A stretch of DNA of 64,000 nt from Chroococcus sp. FPU101 (GTDB lineage Bacteria; Cyanobacteriota; Cyanobacteriia; Cyanobacteriales; Microcystaceae). Each line of letters opens with the position of its first letter. Positions within the stretch are counted from its first letter, which is position 1. The DNA lies in assembly GCF_017312365.1 (NCBI RefSeq), contig NZ_BLJI01000020.1, positions 1-64,000 on the forward strand, written 5' to 3'. A model generated the notes under the pieces. The model was not told the DNA's origin, made no database searches, and saw only the letters and a list, made by a program, of their open reading frames with translations. Both the position numbers and the translations under genes were made by a program. Below are positions 28,369 through 37,941 of the stretch, piece by piece.

Positions 28369-28689
28369 TTTAGGTGATTAATAATTGACTAGCTTAAGGA
28401 TTTTAAAAGCTCTCCCTAATAGCGATCAGTGTTTCAGAAGCCATATACTGAAAAAACTTTAGAGGATTTGTCAAATCGGCTGATTTTCCTGAGAGATAAC
28501 GAACTAACACTCAAACATTACTATGTCCAAGACTGCCTAATTCTGCTCCTGCTACGACTAAATTACCTGTAACGTTTGCAGTGAATAGATTGTTATCAAG
28601 AAGTTTTTCCATTGATTAGACATAGCTTTCAAGAAAAGTATTTATCGTTATTGAACTACGATCGATCGTCTTCTCAAAAATATTAATTA
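28369..28689. other. 321-base gap holding one broken small ORF
   Basis: Apart from the interrupted frame at 28403-28612, described separately, I see no gene or known RNA in this gap. Confidence 0.45.
28403..28612 (-). pseudogene. Small ORF interrupted by an in-frame TGA
   Basis: From ATG 28612 a frame of 33 codons reads MEKLLDNNLFTANVTGNLVV to GSLGHSNV and stops at TGA 28513-28511. The next codon is GTG in the same frame, and it continues LVRYLSGKSADLTNPLKFFQYMASETLIAIRESF to a TAA at 28405-28403. Both halves look like real protein sequence, and the composition is smooth across the TGA. A degraded or nonsense-mutated gene is the simplest reading; two coupled tiny genes are possible. I do not recognise the family. 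Confidence 0.4.
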
Positions 28690-29535
28690 TTAACTACACT
28701 GAAAAATACCGACGACGGGATAATCTTCATGCTGACGGTTAATAAAAACATTCACATTGCCCATATCGCCTAACATTAAATTAGCGGCATTAGTTACCGA
28801 CTCATCCCAATTGTCACGATCCTCTTTAGGTAACCATCTCAGACAAGTCGCTTCATCACATTCACAACTTGCAATAGTTAATAAATATTCCATATCTTCG
28901 GGTGCTTCTGGATCTTGTACCCAATTGGGATATCCTCCCACTTTTGTACCATCTGCTGTACTTAATAAATCTTGGTAAACGTCTGAGGGTTCATCATAGT
29001 CTAAGTCTGGAATAGAGGCGATCGCTTTTTTTAATGCCTTTGATGATTCGAGAGCTTCATCTAATTTGGGATAATAATCGGCAATATCAAAGATATGAGG
29101 GTATTCGATGACCCGTTCTGGATGTAAAATACAGGGCGTTGGATAACAAGCCGCATTTTCTTCCATTTCGATTAATACATCTTCTGGCAGTTTGACTAGA
29201 GGCTCTATAATTTCGCTACGATTTCGCCAAAAAACCTTACAGACTAAGATTTCATTAAAAGACCAAAACAATTGAAATAAATCTTTTCCTTCTGGAAAAC
29301 CGATTTCTGGAACATCTTCAATACGGAGTTGTAGGACTGGAATTAAAGGAAAACCACTTTCAGCATCATAAGGCCAAGGTTCATCTTTTGGCATCAGAAA
29401 CATCCCGCCAAGCTTACTTTCATCTAGTCCACAGACACCCGAACGCGGATGCAGTCTAACCGTTTTACGAGCTAAAGGAGCATATGCTGGGAGAATAGCT
29501 GTAAGATCGATGGGAGGAAATGGAGTATGTCGCAT
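28690..29535 (-). CDS. DUF1963-like protein of unknown function
   Basis: I start the gene at ATG 29535 (MRHTPFPPIDLTAI); an in-frame extension to 29616 would run into the next gene. The resulting 281 residues resemble the YwqG/DUF1963 family, which carries the pattern KLGGMFLMPKDEPWP and PLIPVLQLRIEDVP near residue 40-80, then VGGYPNWVQDP and a Cys-rich stretch (CECDEATC). The family has no established biochemical role. It ends without a clear terminator. Confidence 0.78.
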   Translation of the reverse strand: MRHTPFPPIDLTAILPAYAPLARKTVRLHPRSGVCGLDESKLGGMFLMPKDEPWPYDAESGFPLIPVLQLRIEDVPEIGFPEGKDLFQLFWSFNEILVCKVFWRNRSEIIEPLVKLPEDVLIEMEENAACYPTPCILHPERVIEYPHIFDIADYYPKLDEALESSKALKKAIASIPDLDYDEPSDVYQDLLSTADGTKVGGYPNWVQDPEAPEDMEYLLTIASCECDEATCLRWLPKEDRDNWDESVTNAANLMLGDMGNVNVFINRQHEDYPVVGIFQCS

Positions 29536-29584
29536 TTTTGATGAGCAATTTAAACTTCTTATTCCAGTATGCCCCTCTAGGGGA

Positions 29585-30682
29585 TTATTTTTCAGTGACC
29601 ACAATATGTAGATCAACTGCTTTAAGATAACTCATTAATCGATGGACAGGAGAACCTTTTAATAAAAGTTGCCATCGAGTTTTGTGAGTATGCCCTAAAA
29701 CGACTTGAGTAATTCGATTCGCTTTAGCCACATCAGCGATCGCTTGTGTGATATCTGTAGCTTCATGGCGAATAAATTTACCTCCTAACTGTTGACAAAG
29801 ATCTTCGCACATTTCCAGATATAAAGCTTCATCTTTGGTTAAAAAGCGTTCAGGATGGCTTACATATAAAACGTACAAACCTGCACTTAAGTAGTGAGCA
29901 ATTCTAGCTCCCCGCCGCAGTAGTTTCACTGAATAGGGATAAGTAGAAACACAGACGAGTACCTGTTCTTTGATACTATACTCTGGTTTTTCTAGTAATC
30001 TTGTATCAGCTTCTTGGGTGACGTTATCGGCGACTTCCCGTAAAGCTAATTCCCGAAGCGCGATCAAATGACGTAACTGAAAGAAATTTTGCAAAGACTG
30101 ATCGATTTTTGTCGGGGCATAAATTTTTCCTTCTTGAAGACGTTCGATCAAGGTTTCGGGCGTAACATCGACAACAACAATTTCATCGGCTTGATGTAGA
30201 ATGCGATCGGGAACTCTTTCTCTAACGACAACACCCGTAATTTTTGCCACTAAATCATTAAGACTTTCGATATGTTGAATGTTGAGCGTCGAAAAAACAT
30301 CGATACCCGCGTCTAACACCATTTCGACATCTTCATAACGTTTTTTGTGAGTAACACTAGGGATATTTGTGTGGGCTAATTCATCAATTAGGACGAGTTG
30401 AGGCTGACGGTTTAGAATTCCTTCAACATCCATATCATCTAAAACTGCTCCATTATAAGCGATCATTTTACGGGGAATGACTTCAAAACCTTGAGCCATT
30501 TCTAGCGTTTCTTGTCGTCCATGTGTTTCGATCAGACCAATGACAACATCTATACCTTCTTCTTTAAGTTCGTGAGATTCTTCCAACATACGATAAGTTT
30601 TCCCAACACCTGCCGCCATACCAATGTATACACGGTGTTTACCTCGTCTACGGGAAGCTGAAACAATAGAATTATTACTCAT
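29585..30682 (-). CDS. KdpD N-terminal sensor/USP module without the histidine kinase
   Basis: The 365-residue protein is the cytoplasmic N-terminal half of the potassium sensor KdpD: a KdpD domain with Walker A-like GMAAGVGKT (about 21-29) and Walker B-like LVLIDELAHTNI, then a universal stress protein domain from about 248. The transmembrane, GAF and kinase domains of full KdpD are absent, and the gene ends naturally. This short form is typical of several cyanobacteria. It is the last gene of the Kdp region and is separated from kdpC by two unrelated genes. No kdpE is present in the window. Confidence 0.92.
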   Translation of the reverse strand: MSNNSIVSASRRRGKHRVYIGMAAGVGKTYRMLEESHELKEEGIDVVIGLIETHGRQETLEMAQGFEVIPRKMIAYNGAVLDDMDVEGILNRQPQLVLIDELAHTNIPSVTHKKRYEDVEMVLDAGIDVFSTLNIQHIESLNDLVAKITGVVVRERVPDRILHQADEIVVVDVTPETLIERLQEGKIYAPTKIDQSLQNFFQLRHLIALRELALREVADNVTQEADTRLLEKPEYSIKEQVLVCVSTYPYSVKLLRRGARIAHYLSAGLYVLYVSHPERFLTKDEALYLEMCEDLCQQLGGKFIRHEATDITQAIADVAKANRITQVVLGHTHKTRWQLLLKGSPVHRLMSYLKAVDLHIVVTEK

Positions 30683-30741
30683 GCGCTAGAAAAAAGTTAT
30701 GTTAATTTAGTAGTACATTTGATTTGTTAAAGGATAAAAGT

Positions 30742-31392
30742 ATGGTTCAACTACAGCCATCTTCAACACCAGAGATTATCTATCCTGATAGCGACGGTCA
30801 ACCAATGGCGGATAATACTAAACAGTTTCGTTGGATCGTGGTTATTAAGGAAAATCTAGAATATTTATTCGCTAATGATCCTAATGTTTTCGTAGCAGGT
30901 GATTTGCTCTGGTATCCCATTGAAGGAGATAATAAAACTAGGATTGCTCCCGATGCAATGGTCGTGTTTGGCAGACCGAAAGGCGATCGCGGTTTTTATA
31001 AACAATGGTTAGAAGATAATCTTGCTCCTCAAGTCGTCTTTGAAGTGCTTTCCCCTGGTAACACTAAAACGGAGATGGCGAGGAAATTATCTTTATATGA
31101 GGGTTTTGGTGTAGATGAATATTATGTCTACGATCCTGATCGTAATCAGCTAAAAGGATATCTACGGATCGATAGTTCATTCCAAATTATCGAGACGATT
31201 AATCATTGGGTTAGTCCTCGACTTAATATTAGATTTGAACTGAGCGAACCTGAGTTAAAGATCTATCATCCTAATGGTAATCTTTTTGTAACTCATACAG
31301 AAATTGCAGAGCAAAAAGAACAAGCCGAGGAACGTGCCGCAAGACTCGCTGAACGTTTACGAGCAATGGGCATTGATCCAGAGAACATTTGA
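30742..31392 (+). CDS. Uma2 family (DUF820) putative nuclease
   Basis: The 216-residue protein starts at ATG 30742 (MVQLQPSS), preceded by AAAGGA at about 30731-30736; an in-frame TTG at 30724 is less likely. The PD-(D/E)XK-type core is present: APDAMVVFG, then VFEVLSPGNTKTEMARKLSLYEGFGVDEYYVYDP, followed by a coiled-coil tail (EIAEQKEQAEERAARLAERLR). This family is strongly expanded in cyanobacteria; its cellular role is unclear. It lies on the opposite strand, inside the Kdp gene cluster, and splits kdpD-N from the other genes. Confidence 0.9.
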   Translation: MVQLQPSSTPEIIYPDSDGQPMADNTKQFRWIVVIKENLEYLFANDPNVFVAGDLLWYPIEGDNKTRIAPDAMVVFGRPKGDRGFYKQWLEDNLAPQVVFEVLSPGNTKTEMARKLSLYEGFGVDEYYVYDPDRNQLKGYLRIDSSFQIIETINHWVSPRLNIRFELSEPELKIYHPNGNLFVTHTEIAEQKEQAEERAARLAERLRAMGIDPENI

Positions 31393-31459
31393 ACTAATAT
31401 TATAAATATTATAAATTTGGAAAATTTATAGACTCAGAGATGGAAAACCATTCTAACTG

Positions 31460-32011
31460 TTAGAGCCTACCTTCTGAACCCGTATAGGCAACCCCCTGTA
31501 CATTGCCCTTCTTATCAGCTAAGCATGACCAAGGAGCATCAGCATTAGGAACTCTGATTGTTACACCAATACCTGCTTCGGCTGTCGATACTTCTATTAC
31601 CGAAAGCTGATTCCGAGAAATGCCTGTCTTTTTAGCCACAGCATTTAAACAAGCTGATTCGGCGGGGCTTTGAGATGCTCTTGTCTGGGAGTTACCTGAA
31701 GAGGAATCTTGACAAATGCCATTAGCCCGATTTGGCCCTGTGTAAGACATATTTAAGGTGCCATCGGGGTTAAAACCTATGGAAATCGTCACGCCAGCAT
31801 GGGTCGCTTCATAGTAATTGTTATTAATCTTTTTCAGTCTTGCCTCCTTCCCGTCAATGTAAACAGGGCCTCCTTGATCTGCGTGTACTTCAATGCCAGA
31901 CCCACAGGTATAGTTAAGTTGTGGAATCCCTGCTGCACTAGCAATACTAGCCATCGCCAATTCAGAGACAATTATAGTAAGCACAGAAGCAGCAATTGAG
32001 CGATTCTTCAT
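31460..32011 (-). CDS. Exported protein with cysteine-rich domain, unknown function
   Basis: The 183-residue precursor has a signal peptide ending near ASA-AG (residues about 26-27). Two regions follow. The first (LNYTCGSGIEVHADQGGPVYIDGK to ANGIC) has an MliC-like arrangement with cysteines about 60 residues apart. The second (ACLNAVAKKTGISRNQLSVIEVSTAEAGIGVTIRVP then APWSCLADKKGNVQGVAYTGSEGRL) is a separate conserved unit. It has the same orientation as kdp genes but is not a Kdp subunit. The periplasm is the likely location. Confidence 0.8.
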   Translation of the reverse strand: MKNRSIAASVLTIIVSELAMASIASAAGIPQLNYTCGSGIEVHADQGGPVYIDGKEARLKKINNNYYEATHAGVTISIGFNPDGTLNMSYTGPNRANGICQDSSSGNSQTRASQSPAESACLNAVAKKTGISRNQLSVIEVSTAEAGIGVTIRVPNADAPWSCLADKKGNVQGVAYTGSEGRL

Positions 32012-32124
32012 CGTTTTTATTCTTAATTAGAAGTATTGTTAAGATTGCTTTAGGAATGACGGACATTCTAGAATATTAGTTTCTTGTGATGACATTGTTG
32101 CATGGCTTAGGTTATTTACTTTCT

Positions 32125-32708
32125 CTAACGTCGGATTTGATCTAAAGCAATATTAAGTTTTAGAACATTTACTCCAGGTTCACCAAACAGACTCAAGAAT
32201 TTTTGCTCAGTATTTTTCTGAATTAATTCTGTAACTTGTTGAGGTGAAATTCCTCGCGCTTGGGCTACTCGTTGGATTTGGACTTGAGCAGATTCCATAC
32301 TAATATGAGGATCTAAACCTGATCCAGAACTATAAACTAAATCGGCTGTCGGTTGAATTCTTTGTTGTTTAAGAGTTGTTGTCGTTTCCTGAAGACGTTT
32401 GATTAAATCTGGGTTACTGGGGGCTAAATTACTTGCACCAGAAACACCCGTCTTTTTATAATCATCACCCTCGGCATAGTTTACCGCACTGGGACGACTC
32501 AAGAAATAGCGATCAGATGCGAAATTCTGACCAATTAGATTAGAACCAATCACTTTACCTTGAGCATCTTGTATTAAGCTACCATTCGCTTGATACGGGA
32601 AAATCGTTTGACCGACAATTAACATAAATGCAGGATAAATCAGGGCTGTCAGTAGCCAAAAACGAGAGTAGCACGAATTCCTGTAACGATTTCTCTGGTA
32701 ATAGACAT
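32125..32708 (-). pseudogene. kdpC: kdpC with a one-base frameshift
   Basis: KdpC is the small subunit that associates with the KdpB ATPase. From ATG 32708 the sequence reads MSITREIVTGIRATLVF, the proper KdpC N terminus, then runs into a stop because the T run there (plus-strand A5 at 32658-32662) has five bases where six are needed to continue FWLLTALIYPAFM. After that point the other frame is intact to the stop at 32125 (NLIGQNFASDRYF, SGSGLDPHIS, LNIALDQIRR). With one base restored the protein would have 194 residues, normal for KdpC. The cause may be a real mutation, a sequencing error or programmed slippage. Confidence 0.85.
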
Positions 32709-32714
32709 AGTGGT

Positions 32715-32972
32715 TTAAAACTTCTCTGGTTGAAAAATGACAAAAAAGAGGTAAATCGATAAAGCAACGGTTAAAAGACCCAATAATCCCAAAGCATAAG
32801 CCGTTTTTTGGCTTATATCCGTCCCTGTGGCAGCATAGATCGCAGGAGCAAAAATTAGGTTAGAAATTAGACCTAAAAAAAGCAATAAAGATAAAGGATG
32901 ACGAGTTTTAAGATGTTGGAGAAGATCTAATAACAATTCTAGTTTTTCTGAATTTGTCGTAAATTGTTTCAT
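32715..32972 (-). CDS. kdpF: KdpF-like small subunit of the potassium ATPase
   Basis: The 85-residue protein has a cytoplasmic N terminus of about 25 residues and two hydrophobic segments, the second (AYALGLLGLLTVALSIYLFFVIFQPEKF) matching KdpF, a stabilising subunit of about 29 residues in enteric bacteria. Cyanobacterial versions are longer at the N terminus, as here. It lies between kdpB and kdpC, 6 bases before the latter. Confidence 0.83.
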   Translation of the reverse strand: MKQFTTNSEKLELLLDLLQHLKTRHPLSLLLFLGLISNLIFAPAIYAATGTDISQKTAYALGLLGLLTVALSIYLFFVIFQPEKF

Positions 32973-33037
32973 GGTTTTTGAAAAATTTTTGTGTATTTGT
33001 AGGGGTTTGATCTTTAAACTCTAGTAAATAAAGTCAT

Positions 33038-35107
33038 TTAAGTCCAACCAATACCAGTAATAATAAGATCAATGATTTTGATACTGATAAAAGGGGCAAT
33101 AATTCCACCTAAACCGTATAGCAAAATATTTCGTACTAATAATTGATTAGCTGATAGAGGACGAAATTCAACGCCTCTTAGGGCAAGTGGAATTAAAGCA
33201 GGAATAATCAGCGCGTTGTAGATCAAGGCTGATAGAATAGCAGATTGGGAACTGGTTAACGCCATAATATTGAGTTTTCCGATCCCGACACTGGCAAACA
33301 TAGCGGGAATAATTGCAAAATATTTAGCAATATCATTCGCTAGAGAGAAAGTGGTTAATGCTCCACGAGTAATCAATAATTGCTTGCCAATTGTGACTAA
33401 ATCGATTAATTTCGTTGGATCTGAATCCAAATCGACCATATTTGCCGCTTCTTTAGCTGCTTGGGTTCCAGAGTTCATCGCTACACCAACGTTAGCTTGT
33501 GCTAATGCGGGTGCATCATTAGTTCCATCTCCTGTCATCGCAACGAGTTTACCCTGTTGTTGTTCTTGTTGAATAACCGCGATTTTGTCTTCGGGAGTTG
33601 CTTCGGCGATAAAATCATCAACACCCGCTTCTTGAGCAATAACTGAGGCTGTTATGCGGTTATCTCCCGTTAGCATGACGCTTTTAACGCCCATGCGACG
33701 TAGCTGCTCAAAGCGTTCTCGGATACCAGGTTTTATAATATCTTTTAGGTAAATGACACCGTAAATATCATTGTTCAAAGCAACAGCTAAAGGTGTTCCA
33801 CCCAAACGAGATACTTTTCCATATGCTTCATCTAAGTCTATGGGAACTTGTCCACCACGAGAACGGACAAAACCTTTAATCGCTTCAACTGCACCTTTAC
33901 GGAATTCTACGCCATTGGGTAAATCGGTTCCACTCATACGAGTTCTTGCCGAAAAATCGATCCCTTCCGCTTGTGTTTGATCAAAGTCAACATTTACACC
34001 TAAAGTAGACGCGAGTTTAACGATCGATTTTCCTTCGGGTGTATTATCGAATACACTTGCTGCCAATGCTGCTTTGGCTACATCTTGGGTTGAATGTCCA
34101 TTTACAGGGAGAAATTCCTCAGCGAGTCGGTTTCCGAGGGTAATTGTTCCCGTTTTATCTAATACAAGTGTATTAACATCGCCACAAGCTTCGACCGCAC
34201 GACCTGATGTAGCCACTACATTAAATTGTGCCACACGATCCATCCCTGCAATCCCGATCGCACTCAATAAACCGCCGATAGTTGTTGGAATGAGTGCCAC
34301 CAAAAGAGAAATTAGAGTAACGACACCGACAGGACTTTGAATATAATTTGCATAAAAGGGTAAAGTAACGACAACAATTAAGAAAACTTGGGTTAAAACG
34401 GCGAGTAATACCGTTAAAGCGATTTCATTCGGGGTTTTTGTTCTAGATGCGCCTTCTACAAGGGCAATCATGCGATCAATAAATCCTTTACCTGGATCTG
34501 ATGTAACTCGGATAATTAATTCATCAGAGATAATTTTAGTTCCTCCTGTGACGGAACTCGCCATATCTGAACCAGGTTCTTTAAGTACAGGTGCAGACTC
34601 CCCAGTAATTGCAGACTCATCTACTGATGCAACGCCAGATATTACTTCACCATCTGCGGGAATGAGTTCCCCTGCAACGACTTTGACTTTATCTCCTTTG
34701 CGGAGTTGGGTAGAATTGATGTTTTCAATCGTACCGTTGTCTAACACCCGTTTTGCGATCGTATCTGATTTTGTCGCCCTTAATGAGTCTGCTTGTGCTT
34801 TTCCTCTTCCTTCGGCAACTGCTTCAGCAAAATTAGCGAATAAAACGGTTAAAAATAAAATTAGTGTGACTAAACCGTTAAAAAATCGTTGGTTTTCCCC
34901 AGATACCGTTCCAAATAAAGCGGGATCTAAAGTTAAGAGAGCCGTAATAATCGTACTAACCCAAACTAAAAACATGACGGGATTTTTAATCATGATTTTA
35001 GGATTTAGCTTGACAAATGCTTTTTTTAGTGCATTCCGATAAAGTTGGCTTTGATTGACTTGTTTTTTCTGTTGCCGTTTTTGAAACTTAGCAATTCTGT
35101 TAGTCAT
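33038..35107 (-). CDS. kdpB: Potassium-transporting ATPase ATP-binding subunit
   Basis: KdpB is the P-type ATPase that energises K+ uptake through KdpA. It has 689 residues and all core motifs: TGES (AITGESAPV), the phosphorylation site DKTGT ([11 protein letters not shown]), and [10 protein letters not shown]. Membrane segments lie near 45-60, 75-95, 220-280 and at the C terminus. The gene is preceded by a GNAT acetyltransferase gene instead of kdpA directly. It should require KdpC, whose gene is frameshifted here. Confidence 0.96.
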   Translation of the reverse strand: MTNRIAKFQKRQQKKQVNQSQLYRNALKKAFVKLNPKIMIKNPVMFLVWVSTIITALLTLDPALFGTVSGENQRFFNGLVTLILFLTVLFANFAEAVAEGRGKAQADSLRATKSDTIAKRVLDNGTIENINSTQLRKGDKVKVVAGELIPADGEVISGVASVDESAITGESAPVLKEPGSDMASSVTGGTKIISDELIIRVTSDPGKGFIDRMIALVEGASRTKTPNEIALTVLLAVLTQVFLIVVVTLPFYANYIQSPVGVVTLISLLVALIPTTIGGLLSAIGIAGMDRVAQFNVVATSGRAVEACGDVNTLVLDKTGTITLGNRLAEEFLPVNGHSTQDVAKAALAASVFDNTPEGKSIVKLASTLGVNVDFDQTQAEGIDFSARTRMSGTDLPNGVEFRKGAVEAIKGFVRSRGGQVPIDLDEAYGKVSRLGGTPLAVALNNDIYGVIYLKDIIKPGIRERFEQLRRMGVKSVMLTGDNRITASVIAQEAGVDDFIAEATPEDKIAVIQQEQQQGKLVAMTGDGTNDAPALAQANVGVAMNSGTQAAKEAANMVDLDSDPTKLIDLVTIGKQLLITRGALTTFSLANDIAKYFAIIPAMFASVGIGKLNIMALTSSQSAILSALIYNALIIPALIPLALRGVEFRPLSANQLLVRNILLYGLGGIIAPFISIKIIDLIITGIGWT

Positions 35108-35140
35108 GGTGATTTAAAGTAATACTAATGTTCGTACAAA

Positions 35141-35605
35141 CTAATGTAATTTTTTTTCCATGCGGTAGTTAATAAAGGTTTCACCGCGACGACTGACTTT
35201 TTGTTCTTCGAGTACACTAAAACCCATACTCTGAAAAAAGGGTTTAGCGGTAATACTCGCTTCAGTAAACACACTCTTTAAACCCAGTTCTAAGGCTTTT
35301 TTCTCAATCGCTTGATAAATCTTGCGCCCGACTCCACAACGCTGATAATTTTTATGGCAGTAGAAACAATCAATATGTCCGTTTAGTTCTAATTCACCAA
35401 AACCGATAATCATTCCATCATAATCAGCGACATAAACATATCTGCTTAAACAGACTTCTACCCAATTTCTGAAATCAAAGTTATCGGGTGCCCATGCTTT
35501 AACTTGACTCATTGAATAATCACGGATATTGATTTCGCGTACCGTATCATGGAATAACTGGGCAATTTGATCCGCATCTTGAGGACAAAATAAACGTATA
35601 TTCAT
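35141..35605 (-). CDS. GNAT family N-acetyltransferase inserted between kdpA and kdpB
   Basis: The 154-residue protein has the GNAT acetyl-CoA-binding core: YVYVADYDGMIIGFGELELNGHIDCFYCHKNYQRCGVGRKIYQAIEKKA, with the Q/RxxGxG/A loop at QRCGVGRKI, and the C-terminal GFSVLEEQKV strand. It acetylates an unknown substrate. The start lies 3 bases after kdpA, and kdpB begins 33 bases further on, so all three are likely on one transcript. Its place inside the kdp operon is unusual. Confidence 0.9.
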   Translation of the reverse strand: MNIRLFCPQDADQIAQLFHDTVREINIRDYSMSQVKAWAPDNFDFRNWVEVCLSRYVYVADYDGMIIGFGELELNGHIDCFYCHKNYQRCGVGRKIYQAIEKKALELGLKSVFTEASITAKPFFQSMGFSVLEEQKVSRRGETFINYRMEKKLH

Positions 35606-35608
35606 GGT

Positions 35609-37294
35609 TTAATTTCCTGTATAGATTTGAAATCCTTCAGCAATAGGCCCTAAAGCGAGTACAGGGAAAAAAGTTAACGCCCCTAGAACTAATAAAACCC
35701 CTGCGGTGACTGAGGTAAATAAAACAGTATCGGTGCGAAGTGTTCCAGATGTTTCGGGTACAAGGGGTTTTTGTGCCATACCGTCGGCTAGTAATAATAA
35801 AGCAATGATGGGAATAAACCGCCCGATAAGTAGACTAAAAATAGTACTCAGGTTCCACCACCAAGTATTATCCCCCAATCCTTCAAACCCAGAACCGTTA
35901 TTTGCTGCGGCTGACGTATATTCGTATACCACCTGTGAAAGTCCATGAAAGCTAGGGTTATTAATGCCTGAGAGGGTTTCAGGAAATGCTAAAGTAATCG
36001 CAGCAGGGATTAAAATAGCGAGCGGATGAATCAATAAAACCACACTAGCAAAGATAATCTCTCGTTTTTCGATCTTGCGTCCAAAGATTTCGGGTGTTCT
36101 GCCCACCATTAACCCCGTCGCAAAAATAGATAGAATGAGGTATACGAATAGATAAGCTGTACCTGTTCCTTGTCCTCCCCAAATCACTTGAAGGAACATA
36201 TTAAACAAGGTTGCAAAGCCACCTGCAGGCATAAAAGAGTCCAGCATTCCATTAACTGCACCGCACATTGTAGCTGTCGTAGTCACCGCCCAGAGTGCCG
36301 TCTGCGCCCAACCAAAGCGTGTTTCTTTCCCTTCTAAATTAGGTTGATTTGCGCCCATAATCTGATTAACCTGTGGATTTCCCTTAAATTCGCTCACTGC
36401 GGCGATTAAAATTAGCGCAACATAAATAATAAATACCATCCAAAACAGTAACCATCCCTGCTTTTTATTTCCTGCAATCACACCATAGGTATAAATTAAC
36501 GATGTAGGAATTGTAATCATTGCTACGGTTTCGATTAAATTAGTGAAAGGATTGGGATTTTCATAAGGATGGGCTGAGTTTATACCAAAAAAACCGCCGC
36601 CATTTTCTCCTAATTGTTTAATAATCTCAAAATGTGCGACAGGGCCTCTAGCAATGGTTTGTGTTGTTCCTTCTAAAGTAGTTAGATTTACTACACCTCC
36701 TAATGTTTCAGGAACGCCTAAAATCAGTAGTAATATTCCACCGACTATAGAAATGGGTAATAAAATTCGAGTAATGGATAAGGTTAGATCAACATAAAAG
36801 TTACCTATCGGTTTTCCTGTTATACCTCGAATAAATGCTATTCCAACTGCTAACCCTGTTGCTGCCGAAGTAAACATTAGATAACCCAAGGCTAAAACTT
36901 GTGTTGCGTAAGAAAAAGTCGTTTCACCAGAGTAATGCTGTTGGTTCGTATTCGTGACAAAGGAAATCGTTGTATGTAACGCTAGATCCCATCTTGGTGC
37001 AGTCATTTCGGTGGGATTTAATGGTAAAATTCCCTGAAACATGATAGTAGCAAAAACCAAGACTGACATTGCAAGATTACTAAACAAGACGCTTCTTGCA
37101 TATTGCCATCCTGTCATATTACGATCTCGACGAATCCCCAGTCCTCGATAAATTAGTGATTCTATTGGTCGAAAAATCGGCTCAAGTAAGGTTTTCTTTT
37201 GGAGAAATACTTGAGCCATATACTGCCCTAAAAACGGGACAATAACTACAATAATTAGTAGCGTGAGAACGATTTGTAAGATTCCTGAGAGCAT
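35609..37294 (-). CDS. kdpA: Potassium-transporting ATPase potassium-binding subunit
   Basis: KdpA is the membrane channel-like subunit that selects K+ in the KdpFABC complex. The 561-residue protein has about ten hydrophobic helices, with the four pore-loop regions typical of the superfamily (for example [37 protein letters not shown] and [13 protein letters not shown]). All are present. It is the first gene of the operon; a leader of about 400 bases with a riboswitch precedes it on the same strand. Confidence 0.96.
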   Translation of the reverse strand: MLSGILQIVLTLLIIVVIVPFLGQYMAQVFLQKKTLLEPIFRPIESLIYRGLGIRRDRNMTGWQYARSVLFSNLAMSVLVFATIMFQGILPLNPTEMTAPRWDLALHTTISFVTNTNQQHYSGETTFSYATQVLALGYLMFTSAATGLAVGIAFIRGITGKPIGNFYVDLTLSITRILLPISIVGGILLLILGVPETLGGVVNLTTLEGTTQTIARGPVAHFEIIKQLGENGGGFFGINSAHPYENPNPFTNLIETVAMITIPTSLIYTYGVIAGNKKQGWLLFWMVFIIYVALILIAAVSEFKGNPQVNQIMGANQPNLEGKETRFGWAQTALWAVTTTATMCGAVNGMLDSFMPAGGFATLFNMFLQVIWGGQGTGTAYLFVYLILSIFATGLMVGRTPEIFGRKIEKREIIFASVVLLIHPLAILIPAAITLAFPETLSGINNPSFHGLSQVVYEYTSAAANNGSGFEGLGDNTWWWNLSTIFSLLIGRFIPIIALLLLADGMAQKPLVPETSGTLRTDTVLFTSVTAGVLLVLGALTFFPVLALGPIAEGFQIYTGN

Positions 37295-37340
37295 TTTCGT
37301 GTGAAATTAATAAAGAAATGGCAATAAAATCCTTGTCTAA

Positions 37341-37416
37341 GAGGGTTTGGTGACCAAACTCCTACCATAATGGGGTTTTTAGGTCTAATTTGTAGGGGTT
37401 TGGTTTCTAAGCCCAA
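37341..37416. repeat. Two copies of the GGGGTTTGG palindrome
   Basis: The first copy (37341-37363) reads GGGTTTGG TGA CCAAACTCC. The second (37392-37416) reads GGGGTTTGG TTTCTAAGCCC and is less perfect. Both lie in the transcribed leader of kdpA. Confidence 0.6.
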
Positions 37417-37691
37417 AAGAAATCTGTGCTAATGCAACTATGAACAATTGCATTAACTGAATATTCCTCAAAAAATTAAAGAGTGAATACAACCGAATCA
37501 GATGTAACTCTTATTACAATTCTCACTCTGAACTGATATAAAAATGATCTAGATAACTGGGATCAATACTATCAACGTCCATTGTCTTTTGCGCTCACTT
37601 GATCGCAAATATAAATATAGCTTTAGAGCAGTGTTGCTCAAGAAAACTGAATGAGGAATTACTTTTTTAAAAATTGCCTCTTCAATCTTCT

Positions 37692-37820
37692 CTCAATGCT
37701 GACGAGGTTAGCTGCCGGGCTAGGACTGAGAGATGTCCTTTCTTACTTGTTGCCGTAAAAATAAGCCCCTAGATTTGGTTCCCCCGCTCTCCCTGATGTA
37801 GAGAGATTAAGCTGACTTAC
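37692..37820 (-). promoter_or_regulatory. Putative c-di-AMP riboswitch (ydaO/yuaA class) in the kdp leader
   Basis: Read on the minus strand the segment has the conserved blocks of this class in order: GCTTAATC near 37812-37805, AGAGCGGGGGAACC at 37790-37777, GGGGCTTAT near 37768, and near the 3' side CCCGGCAGCTAACCTCGTC at about 37719-37701. These are the most conserved parts of the ydaO aptamer, which binds cyclic di-AMP and normally turns genes off. It lies about 400 bases upstream of kdpA in the same orientation. Cyclic di-AMP is a well-known brake on potassium import in other bacteria. I have not modelled the terminal P1 helix, which is not obvious. Confidence 0.85.
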
Positions 37821-37941
37821 TCTATTGATTTTTTAACTTAACATATCTTATTAATTTTGACAAGTATCTTTACTCATTTAGAGTTTAGAAACCAAAACCC
37901 AACAATCATATAGGATGGAGTAAGAGTTAAATAGGTGTAGG

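Larger units (their letters stand above)
37295..37941. other. 647-base intergenic region between kdpA and purM
   Basis: The region holds the kdp leader with a c-di-AMP riboswitch (37692-37820, minus strand), two palindrome copies near 37341-37363 and 37392-37416, and a hairpin (GAGCA/TGCTC) in the leader at about 37634-37647. The purM side has a repeated TAGGATGG near 37911 and 37937, just before the purM start. Confidence 0.6.
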
